Positions 57,264 to 64,000 of a stretch of 64,000 nucleotides of DNA are shown one piece after another. The DNA is from Rouxiella sp. WC2420 (GTDB lineage: Bacteria > Pseudomonadota > Gammaproteobacteria > Enterobacterales > Enterobacteriaceae): NCBI RefSeq assembly GCF_041200025.1, contig NZ_CP165628.1:1860001-1924000 (forward strand). Reading direction: 5' to 3'. Position 1 is the stretch's first letter, and each line of letters opens with the position of its first letter. A program made the position numbers and the translations under genes. Below the pieces are notes generated by a model. The model did not search any database. It saw only the letters and a program-made list of their open reading frames with translations, and was not told the origin of the DNA.

Positions 57264-58688
57264 TTAGAGCTCTTGGCGGCAGTGAGCCATAGACTCAAAA
57301 GCTTTTTCGATGTCTTTTTCTTCTGTCATCCAGTTGACCAACGCTGCGCGAATGCCGGGCTTATCATTTAAGGAGGTGGCCGTACAGCGAACAACGCCAG
57401 CCTGATCGAGCTTCTTAAGGAATTGATCCCGTTTCGCGCGCTCGTTTGGCGTATCATCCGCGCTGTCGAGAGCAAAACACACCACGTTCAGTAATACCGG
57501 CGCAAGCAGGGTAAATCCGGCCGCCTGCTCAAGTTTATCGGCCAATTTGTAAGCCAATTCAACATTACGCTCAACGATTTCTGCGATCCCACTTCGACCA
57601 TACGCCTTCAGCGCCATCCACACCGGCAGCGCGCGAAAGCGCCGGGAGTTCTCTGGCGTCAAGTGCAAGTAGTTGTCTGGCCTGACACTGGGAGGTTCAA
57701 GATAAGCAGAATGATTTTGGAAAACCTGCACCTGCAAAGCTAAATGTTTTTCAAGGGTGAATTGAACCGCGCTGTCATAAGGCACATTCAGCCATTTATG
57801 AGCATCAATGGTGATGGAATCAGCCTGCTGCCAGCCATTTAGAAGCGGGGCGTAGCGAGGAGAAGCGGCGGCGATACCGCCAAAGGCCGCATCGACGTGT
57901 AGCCAGAAGCCAAATCGTTCGCGCAACTCCAGTAAAGCGGGCAGGTTGTCGAAAGCCACAGTATTGACCGTTCCTGCACTGGCCAGTACCAGCGTAGGCA
58001 AGTCGGTAGCAGCCAGCAGAGCCTGCTCGAGCGCTTTGGGGTCGATAGCTTCACTTCCAGGTAAAGTTGCCACGCTGACCAACGCATCGCGGCCAATACC
58101 CAGCATACTTAATGCTTTGATGCTGCTGGAGTGGGCCGCCGCAGAGATAACCCTGATTGGCCCCAAAGCATGCAAACCCTGCTGTGCGACGTCTACGCCA
58201 CGCTGTTGCCCCAACCACTGGCGGGCGATGGCCATGCTCACAAAGTTGGCCATCGTCGCGCCACTGACGAATGAGCCACATTGATTATCCGGTAAGCCCA
58301 GCAACTGCCTGAGTTGTCCGATGGTCGCCAGTTCAATCGCCGACGACACAGAATCAAAGGTGAGTTGAGTATTCTGATCGATAGTACTGACTAACCAGTC
58401 GGCAGCCAGGGCGGCAGGCGTAGCCCCACCTGTGACGAATGCAAAATATCGCGGACCGGCGCTGGCAGAAAGCCCGGCCGAGTAGTCTTGCCAAAATTGT
58501 TCAACCGCTCGCTGTGCGCCGACGCCTTGCTCTGACAGTATCTCGTCACCGGCTTTGAGCTGTTGGTAAACTGAGGGCGCGCAAGCCGGCAGCATCGGTA
58601 ATGCGTTCAAATGCGTTAATGCAGTATCACAAGCCTGTCTAAGTATTTCAGGTAAATGTTCTAAGTCATGTTGCAATAGGGGATGCAT
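57264..58688 (-). CDS. PLP-dependent group II decarboxylase
   Basis: A 474-residue pyridoxal-phosphate decarboxylase of the glutamate/aromatic amino-acid decarboxylase superfamily. The cofactor lysine is in SITIDAHKWLNVPYDS; HVDAAFGG holds the PLP-ring aspartate, and FVSGATMANFVSM is the phosphate region. Substrates in this group include tyrosine, DOPA, tryptophan, glutamate and 2,4-diaminobutyrate; the sequence does not decide among them. It is a single gene. Confidence 0.88.
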   Translation of the reverse strand: MHPLLQHDLEHLPEILRQACDTALTHLNALPMLPACAPSVYQQLKAGDEILSEQGVGAQRAVEQFWQDYSAGLSASAGPRYFAFVTGGATPAALAADWLVSTIDQNTQLTFDSVSSAIELATIGQLRQLLGLPDNQCGSFVSGATMANFVSMAIARQWLGQQRGVDVAQQGLHALGPIRVISAAAHSSSIKALSMLGIGRDALVSVATLPGSEAIDPKALEQALLAATDLPTLVLASAGTVNTVAFDNLPALLELRERFGFWLHVDAAFGGIAAASPRYAPLLNGWQQADSITIDAHKWLNVPYDSAVQFTLEKHLALQVQVFQNHSAYLEPPSVRPDNYLHLTPENSRRFRALPVWMALKAYGRSGIAEIVERNVELAYKLADKLEQAAGFTLLAPVLLNVVCFALDSADDTPNERAKRDQFLKKLDQAGVVRCTATSLNDKPGIRAALVNWMTEEKDIEKAFESMAHCRQEL

Positions 58689-59178
58689 AAATAACGTCCT
58701 GATAAAGTTAGGATTAGCGGTCAGGATGACTAGAATCTACGCTAATGGATTTAAGCCGGAAGTAAAAACGACTTATTTTCATGTTGGCTGTAAAATGGAA
58801 GGCAATAAAAGCTTACAGATTCCGACCGTATTGCGTGGATCAGCATCAAATTAGATAAAGCAGCTATTAGCAGAATGCTCTTAAAATTCAATGAATCCGG
58901 CCATTAATTCGCCGCTTGTTTACCGGTTTTTGACAGATGCCGATTTTATCCGCAGCCCCCGCCAAATCTTGTTCTGACAAGCCCGGGCGCGGCGATGTTG
59001 CAAGTACTTTTTTAGCTGAATGCATTCAATTTGTGGTACTCGTAATGTGAATTTTAAGTTAGCCTTGTGGTCGTAATTTTTAACACCGACTGCATGCTTC
59101 CTTAAATGTTTGAGTTTCTCACATCGCAGGGCGCGGTCGGGTTCATACACTTGCTGAGCCAAAGGAAACCCTTCCGGC
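58689..59178. promoter_or_regulatory. Divergent region between decarboxylase gene and opgD
   Basis: 490 bases with no credible gene; the 86-codon minus frame at 58920-59180 lacks family features and overlaps the opgD start. Promoters for both flanking genes should lie here. Nothing else is recognised. Confidence 0.4.
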
Positions 59179-60834
59179 ATGGAACGTAGAGCATTTATTA
59201 AAGCTTCAATGGCGTTTGCCGCCTATTGTGGTGTGCCTGCCATGGCATCACTGTTCACCGGTTCGGCTGAGGCTGCGCAGGGGAGTGTGGCCGACGGCGG
59301 TGCGTCCTCCTTCGACTTCTCCGTTTTGCAGAAAATGGCCGCGTCACTGGCGAAACAGCCTTATGGCGGCGCACCTGAGCCTTTGCCTGCCACCTTGGCG
59401 AACCTTACGCCTCAGGCTTACAACAGCATTCAATACGATCATACCCATTCTTTATGGCACGATATTCCTAACCGCCAGCTTGACGTAGAGCTGTTCCACG
59501 TTGGGATGGGCTTTAAGCGCCGAGTTAAAATGTTTGCTCTCGACGGTGATAAACACCAGGCGCGTGAGATTCATTTCCGCCCTGAATTGTTTAACTATCA
59601 CGATGCCGGAGTGGACACCAAACAGCTGGAAGGTAAATCCAACCTTGGCTTCGCTGGTTTTAAAGTCAATAAAGCGCCTGAACTGACTTCGCGTGACGTG
59701 GTCTCTTTCCTCGGTGCCAGCTATTTCCGCGCTGTCGATGACACCTACCAATACGGTTTGTCAGCTCGTGGCGTCGCAGTCGATACCTTCACCAACCAAC
59801 CTGAAGAGTTTCCTGATTTCGTTTCCTTCTGGTTTGAAACTCCGAAAGCTGATTCGACGACCTTTGTGGTTTATGCCCTACTGGATGGCCCAAGCGTGAC
59901 CGGTGCCTATAAATTCACTATCCATTGCGAGCCGACTCGCGTGGTAATGGAAATCGATAAACACCTGCATGCCCGCAAGGACGTTAAGCAGCTCGGCATT
60001 TCACCGATGACCACCATGTTCAGCTGTGGCACCAACGAGCGCGGCCGCTGTGACACTATTCACCCGCAAATTCACGATTCCGATCGTCTGGCGATGTGGC
60101 GCGGGAACGGTGAATGGATCTGCCGACCGTTAAACAATCCTCAAAAGCTGCAATTCAACTCTTTTGCGGATGAAAATCCAAAAGGTTTCGGCCTGTTACA
60201 GCTGGATCATGACTTTAATGATTATCAGGATGTGATCGGTTGGTATAACAAACGTCCGAGCCTGTGGGTTGAGCCGAAAGGCAACTGGGGCAAAGGTTCG
60301 GTTAACCTGATGGAGATCCCGACGACCGGGGAAACACTGGATAATGTTGTTTGCTTCTGGCAGCCGGAAAAACCGATCAAGGCCGGGGATTCACTAGACT
60401 TTAGCTATCGTCTGTATTGGAGCAATGAACCGCCGGTCCGCAGCCCAATGGCAAAAGTGCTGGCAACTCGCACTGGTATGGGCGGCTTCCCGGAAGGGTG
60501 GGCGCCGGGCGAACATTATCCAACTGTGTGGGCGCGCCGCTTTGCTATCGACTTTGTTGGCGGCGAACTGAAGGCCTACGCTGACAAGGGCATCGAGCCG
60601 GTAATTAACGTGTCTTCTGGCAAGGTCAGCAGCATCGAAATTCTTTACGTTCAACCGTTTGATGGCTATCGTATTTTGTTTGACTGGACACCAACCAGCG
60701 ACTCGGTTGAGCCGGTAGAGTTGCGTATGTTCCTGCGTTCGCACGATCATGCGCTGAGCGAAACTTGGCTTTACCAGTATTTCCCGCCAGCGCCGGACAA
60801 GCGTAAGTACGTAGACGACCGTCAAATGTCATAA
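59179..60834 (+). CDS. opgD: Glucans biosynthesis protein D
   Basis: A 551-residue periplasmic protein that shapes osmoregulated periplasmic glucans. It has a twin-arginine signal ([20 protein letters not shown]) and the conserved OpgG/OpgD segments [41 protein letters not shown]-like [19 protein letters not shown] and [19 protein letters not shown] at the end. The Tat signal separates OpgD from the Sec-exported OpgG. It is a single gene next to the repeat locus. Confidence 0.95.
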   Translation: MERRAFIKASMAFAAYCGVPAMASLFTGSAEAAQGSVADGGASSFDFSVLQKMAASLAKQPYGGAPEPLPATLANLTPQAYNSIQYDHTHSLWHDIPNRQLDVELFHVGMGFKRRVKMFALDGDKHQAREIHFRPELFNYHDAGVDTKQLEGKSNLGFAGFKVNKAPELTSRDVVSFLGASYFRAVDDTYQYGLSARGVAVDTFTNQPEEFPDFVSFWFETPKADSTTFVVYALLDGPSVTGAYKFTIHCEPTRVVMEIDKHLHARKDVKQLGISPMTTMFSCGTNERGRCDTIHPQIHDSDRLAMWRGNGEWICRPLNNPQKLQFNSFADENPKGFGLLQLDHDFNDYQDVIGWYNKRPSLWVEPKGNWGKGSVNLMEIPTTGETLDNVVCFWQPEKPIKAGDSLDFSYRLYWSNEPPVRSPMAKVLATRTGMGGFPEGWAPGEHYPTVWARRFAIDFVGGELKAYADKGIEPVINVSSGKVSSIEILYVQPFDGYRILFDWTPTSDSVEPVELRMFLRSHDHALSETWLYQYFPPAPDKRKYVDDRQMS

Positions 60835-60960
60835 TTGAGTTTGAAACTGGAAAGTTTCGGGTTCTTTAAAGACGTTAAAATCGGCCATGGGAGAAATCTT
60901 ATGGTCGATTTTATTTTTTAATTTCAAATTTTCTTTTTTAAGTTCAAGTTCTTAAATTTG

Positions 60961-61253
60961 AATTCAAATTCAAATTCAAATTCAAATTCATGCGCTTCGC
61001 TTACTGGGTTGCGACCCAGACACGCCCAAAGGGTATTCCAAGGCAAATACCCTTTGGAATCCCGTGCCTTTTGGTGTTGTTTACATGTACGGCACCAGTC
61101 GATGAGTTTGTTTCAGTGGCATTCGTGTATGGCGTTGGTCGCGCCGCTACGCGGTTCCTTCACTTCGTTCGAAAGCCAAAAACGTCTTTCTCTCCTCCGT
61201 TCAGCGCCGCCCTGATGCCGCCAATTTGGGCATCTTAATAAAAACCGGCAACT
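60961..61253 (+). repeat. Tandem repeat unit, copy 1
   Basis: First of three nearly identical units. It holds an (AATTCA)5 array, then CATGCGCTTCGCTTACTGGG, hairpin I at 61004-61019 (CTGGGT/ACCCAG, loop TGCG), hairpin II at 61026-61057 (CCAAAGGGTATT/AATACCCTTTGG) and the end sequence AAAAACCGGCAACT. An 82-codon frame starts at 60990 (MRFAYWVATQT) with no ribosome binding site; a second frame from TTG 60958 reads through the hexamers as Asn-Ser repeats. Confidence 0.9.
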
Positions 61254-61283
61254 TGCTTTTGATGCTGCGCATGGCTTAAGTTC

Positions 61284-61313
61284 AAATTCTCAAATTCTCA
61301 AATTCTCAAATTT
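61284..61313 (+). repeat. Octanucleotide array between copies 1 and 2
   Basis: Three copies of AAATTCTC followed by AAATTT, between a GGCTTAAGTTC motif and the hexamer array of copy 2. Confidence 0.9.
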
Positions 61314-61322
61314 AACTTCTTG

Positions 61323-61638
61323 AATTCAAATTCAAATTCAAATTCAAATTCAAATTCAAATTCAAATTCAAATTCATGCGCTTTGCTTACTGGGTTGCGA
61401 CCCAGACACGCCCAAAGGGTATTCCAAGGCAAATACCCTTTGGAATCCCGTGCCTTTTAGTGTTGTTTACATGTACGGCACCAGTCGATGAGTTTGTTTC
61501 AGTGGCATTCGTGTATGGCGTTGGTCACGCCGCTACGCGGTTCCTTCACTTCGTTCGAAAGCCAAAACGTCTTTCTCTCCTCCGTTCAGCGCCGCCCTGA
61601 TGCCGCCAATTTGGGCATCTAAATAAAAACCGGCAACT
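61323..61638 (+). repeat. Tandem repeat unit, copy 2
   Basis: This unit begins with (AATTCA)9, has hairpins I at 61390-61405 and II at 61412-61443, and ends in AAAAACCGGCAACT at 61625-61638. It lies 386 bases after copy 1 (measured at the core) and differs from it by only a handful of bases, one of which is a deletion of one A in an A5 run that shifts the long frame. Such identity points to recent duplication. Confidence 0.9.
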
Positions 61639-61668
61639 TGCTTTTGATGCTGCGCATGGCTTAAGTTC

Positions 61669-61706
61669 AAATTCTCAAATTCTCAAATTCTCAAATTCTC
61701 AAATTT
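61669..61706 (+). repeat. Octanucleotide array between copies 2 and 3
   Basis: Four copies of AAATTCTC followed by AAATTT, in the same place relative to copy 3. The difference of one unit from the previous array shows slippage or unequal exchange. Confidence 0.9.
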
Positions 61707-61715
61707 AACTTCTTG

Positions 61716-62044
61716 AATTCAAATTCAAATTCAAATTCAAATTCAAATTCAAATTCAAATTCAAATTCAAATTCAAATTCATGCGCTTCGCTTACTGGGT
61801 TGCGACCCAGACACGCCCAAAGGGTATTCCAAGGCAAATACCCTTTGGAATCCCGTGCCTTTTGGTGTTGTTTACATGTACGGCACCAGTCGATGAGTTT
61901 GTTTCAATGGCATTCGTGTATGGCGTTGGTCACGCCGCTACGCGGTTCCTTCACTTCGTTCGAAAGCCAAAAACGTCTTTCTCTCCTCCGTTCAGCGCCG
62001 CCCTGATGCCGCCAATCTCGACATCTAAATAAAAACCGGCAACT
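61716..62044 (+). repeat. Tandem repeat unit, copy 3
   Basis: This unit begins with (AATTCA)11, has hairpins I at 61795-61810 and II at 61817-61848, and ends in AAAAACCGGCAACT at 62031-62044. It lies 405 bases after copy 2. Its last 14 bases are an inverted match to 62207-62220 across a 162-base spacer that shows no further feature. Confidence 0.9.
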
Positions 62045-62206
62045 TAAAGTTAGGTCAAAAGATTTCTCTTCAAGCAAAAGACTTTTCCTCACTAAGTAAT
62101 CAATACTCTTATTTATCTAAGTTAAAGAACGCATGTAAAAATTGAGAACATCACAAAACAAACTTAAAAAAATTTTGTATGAGTGATCGGTTTTTGACTG
62201 CTGTGG

Positions 62207-62490
62207 AGTTGCCGGTTTTTCTTGTTAGCTACTATTGGCGGCCTCAGGCCTACGCAGAGCGAGGGGAAGGGAGACGTTTTTGGCTCCCGACTGAGTGAAG
62301 GAAGCCCGAAGGGCCGTGGCCAACGCCACGCGTGGGGGTCACTGAAACGATCTCCTTTTTTTGCACTAATCTAGTCGCGAGGGATAAAACGCGGGAGTCC
62401 AGAGGGCGCGCGTTTATGCGCCTTCTGGCTGGTCTGGGCCAGCGCCCAGTAAGCGAAGCGCATGAAGTTGAACTTAAGCCGTGCGCAGCA
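62207..62490 (-). repeat. Diverged inverted copy of the repeat unit
   Basis: Read on the minus strand this segment has the same order as copies 1-3: GGCTTAAGTTCAA, CATGCGCTTCGCTTACTGGG, hairpin I (62434-62449, CTGGGC/GCCCAG), hairpin II (62399-62428), GTTTCAGTG, an AGCCAAAAACGTCT block and AAAAACCGGCAACT. The hexamer and octamer arrays are absent; only CTTC stands between the flanking motifs. Sequence is much diverged, but stems are kept. Minus-strand frames MRFAYWALAQTSQK and a GTG frame with AAGGAG upstream (ending SQKRLPSPRSA) resemble frames in copies 1-3. Confidence 0.85.
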
Positions 62491-62702
62491 CAAAGATTTA
62501 GACCTTAAAAGTTGCCTTTAGATTCCAAATCTAAACTAACCCATGGCTGGTCTGGGCCAGCGCCCAGTAAGCGAAGCGCATGAAGTTGAACTTAAGCCCT
62601 GCGCAGCACAATGATTTAGACCTTAAAAGTTGCCTTTAGATTCCAAATCTAAACTAACCCATGGCTGGTCTGGGCCAGCGCCCAGTAAGCGAAGCGCATG
62701 AA
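62426..62702 (-). repeat. 118-bp tandem repeat containing hairpin I
   Basis: Units begin at 62426, 62544 and 62662 (the last partial). The first two differ at about two positions. Each has hairpin I (62434-62449, 62552-62567, 62670-62685) and CCCAGTAAGCGAAGCGCATGAA; the first two also have GTTGAACTTAAGCC and a perfect TTTAGATT-CCA-AATCTAAA hairpin. They overlap and extend from the inverted copy. Confidence 0.9.
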
Positions 62703-62754
62703 CTGCACAAAACTGAATTCGGCTCAGTCCAGCCAAAACCTCCCCCTGCATAAA

Positions 62755-62934
62755 TTAAAAAGCTTTTGCCATTAATCCGTTTTTTACATCGTGACCCAGC
62801 TTGAGCAAGTTCTCAAAAGACTGCTCGGTTTTCTTGAGCTGTTCCATGAATTCCTGTGGCGTGAAATCATGTGCTTTGCTGCTCATATAAGCCAAGGCGA
62901 GTTCTTTGGAGTGATAGCGTTGAAAGTTATACAT
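62755..62934 (-). CDS. Small 59-residue protein of unknown function
   Basis: A minus-strand ORF encoding 59 residues, MYNFQRYHSKELALAYMSSK at the start and LLKLGHDVKNGLMAKAF at the end, with AAGGA six bases before the ATG. It is predicted helical and soluble. Codon use and the ribosome binding site support it as real. I do not recognise the family. It lies between the repeat locus and gldA. Confidence 0.65.
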   Translation of the reverse strand: MYNFQRYHSKELALAYMSSKAHDFTPQEFMEQLKKTEQSFENLLKLGHDVKNGLMAKAF

Positions 62935-63385
62935 AAAAATCCTTAATAATCATCTAAGTAAAAGATAGCTTACAACGTGCTTACTTATGCAACTTACTAT
63001 CTAGCGGTCAATGGGCTTATTTTCACGGATTATGCTTATAAGGTAAAAGCGTTTTCATTGATAGATTTGATAGCTGAAATTAAGCAAACTTTAGCTATTT
63101 AAATAAATAGTAAGGAATCAGTGGGCAAATAAATGAATAAAACCAGGAGATAGTTAATATATTGTTAATATTGATCTGGAAATGTTGATCCAAGTATTAA
63201 GTTAATTAGTTGAGAGAGGTTGCTATTACAAACTGTTGATACAAATGAAATAACTGCATTGATTAAAAATGCGATATCTAAAAAAGTGTAATGAGTTTAA
63301 TACCATGCGGGACTAAGCTTAAAGGCAGGATATTTAGCAAGACCGATTTACCTATCATAAAAATTCCACTACTGAGGTGTTAATT
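62935..63385. promoter_or_regulatory. AT-rich region upstream of gldA
   Basis: 451 AT-rich bases with no gene that I can support. It should contain the divergent promoters for the small ORF and for gldA. Confidence 0.4.
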
Positions 63386-64000
63386 ATGAGTAAATTTATC
63401 TTCTCGTCTCCGCGTAAGTATGTTCAAGGCCGTGGTGTGCTCGACGATCTTGGCGATTATTTACCTGCGTTAGGCGGTAAATCTCTGTTGATTGCCGATG
63501 AAATGGTCTGGAGTATTGTTGGTAGCCGTGTCAAAGCCTCGCTGGACAAGGCCAACGTTGATTTTCATTATCAGCAGTTCAAAGGCGAAGCCTCAACCAA
63601 TGAAATTAATCGATTGATAGAACTGGCGCGCAAAGAAGGTACCAAAGTGGTGGTCGGGATCGGCGGTGGCAAAACTCTCGATACCGCCAAGGCGATAGCC
63701 GATGAGCTAAAACAAAACGTTGCTATCGTGCCAACTGCGGCTTCAACCGATGCTCCTTGCAGCGCACTTTCAGTGATTTACACCGACGACGGCATTTTTG
63801 ACACTTACCGCTTCTACGATAAAAACCCCGATTTAGTGCTGGTAGATACCCAAGTCTGCGCCCAGGCTCCTGTGAGGTTATTTGCTTCCGGGATCGCCGA
63901 CGGTTTGGCAACTTTCGTTGAAGCTCAGGCCGTGCTGCGCTCGCACTCATCTTCCATGGTAGGGGGTTCGCCTACCATTGCGGGTATCGCTATTGCTGAA
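63386..64000 (+). CDS. gldA: Glycerol dehydrogenase, N-terminal part (cut by window end)
   Basis: The frame is open from ATG 63386 (GAGGTG about six bases upstream) to the window end, 205 residues. It is an iron/zinc-type group III dehydrogenase: SPRKYVQGRGVLDDLGDY, the NAD loop VGIGGGKTLDTAKAIAD, APTAASTDAPCSALSVIYT-like VPTAASTDAPCSALSVI and the metal aspartate in ASGIADGLATFVEAQA. It oxidises glycerol to dihydroxyacetone with NAD+; relatives also reduce acetoin. The rest of the gene lies outside the window. Confidence 0.92.
   Translation, partial: MSKFIFSSPRKYVQGRGVLDDLGDYLPALGGKSLLIADEMVWSIVGSRVKASLDKANVDFHYQQFKGEASTNEINRLIELARKEGTKVVVGIGGGKTLDTAKAIADELKQNVAIVPTAASTDAPCSALSVIYTDDGIFDTYRFYDKNPDLVLVDTQVCAQAPVRLFASGIADGLATFVEAQAVLRSHSSSMVGGSPTIAGIAIAE

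Noticed and set aside
58920..59180. 86-codon minus-strand frame upstream of opgD
   Set aside because: Overlaps the opgD start, has no family features; likely chance.
60961..62702. CRISPR array
   Set aside because: Repeats of 6, 8, 118 and about 390 bases lack the regular 25-40-base repeat and unique spacer pattern, and no cas gene is near.

Overview
The window reads as chromosomal DNA of a plant- or soil-associated member of the Enterobacterales. The support is rcsA beside dsrB, opgD, mtfA beside tRNA-Asn, sotB, hemB, a budABC butanediol set and a D-arabinitol operon. A Yersiniaceae genus of the Rahnella, Rouxiella or Ewingella kind is my best guess; this is an inference from gene content, not a computed placement.

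Layout. 0-7.2 kb: end of a LysR regulator, acetoin/2,3-butanediol genes (budB, budA, divergent budR, and budC further on), split by a flippase plus a rhamnosyltransferase interrupted by one amber codon. 7.4-12.6 kb: a phenolic-acid operon (aromatic-acid MFS carrier, gallate dioxygenase, 2-pyrone-4,6-dicarboxylate-hydrolase-like amidohydrolase, type II dehydroquinase), divergent from a DapF-like protein in which both catalytic cysteines are serine. 12.7-14.0 kb: an SDR with a divergent MerR regulator. 14.0-22.9 kb: a divergent oligopeptide-type ABC importer locus with a ROK kinase, a ROK repressor and an M81 (MlrC-like) metallopeptidase. 23.1-33.2 kb: hemB, a small P-loop kinase, an orphan 215-residue protein, the dalD-dalK-dalT/dalR D-arabinitol locus, sotB and a glutathione transferase.

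33.3-40.4 kb is the accessory stretch: an SF1 helicase fused to a predicted nuclease, a PAAR/pyocin-type toxin with its immunity gene, gene remnants, an AT-rich segment and a truncated integrase next to tRNA-Asn. 40.5-60.8 kb is mainly chromosomal backbone: mtfA, a secreted hydrolase, an AraC regulator, a LysE exporter, padC with a LysR regulator, eptA beside a second lpxA, a DUF969/DUF979/DUF2891 operon, queH, an alcohol dehydrogenase, a cold-shock gene, dsrB/rcsA, a PLP decarboxylase and opgD.

60.9-62.7 kb is the most unusual part. Three nearly identical tandem units carry hexanucleotide arrays of 5, 9 and 11 copies. They face a diverged inverted copy and a 118-bp tandem repeat. All copies keep one hairpin; the full copies keep a second, and its pairing is preserved by compensatory base changes. 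I could not match this element to any family I know. The window ends with a small 59-residue ORF and the 5' part of a glycerol dehydrogenase gene.

How the genes fit together: several loci point to life on plant material (butanediol fermentation, gallate and hydroxycinnamate handling, polyol use) and to envelope modification (O-antigen-type flippase, EptA, second LpxA, RcsA, OpgD).
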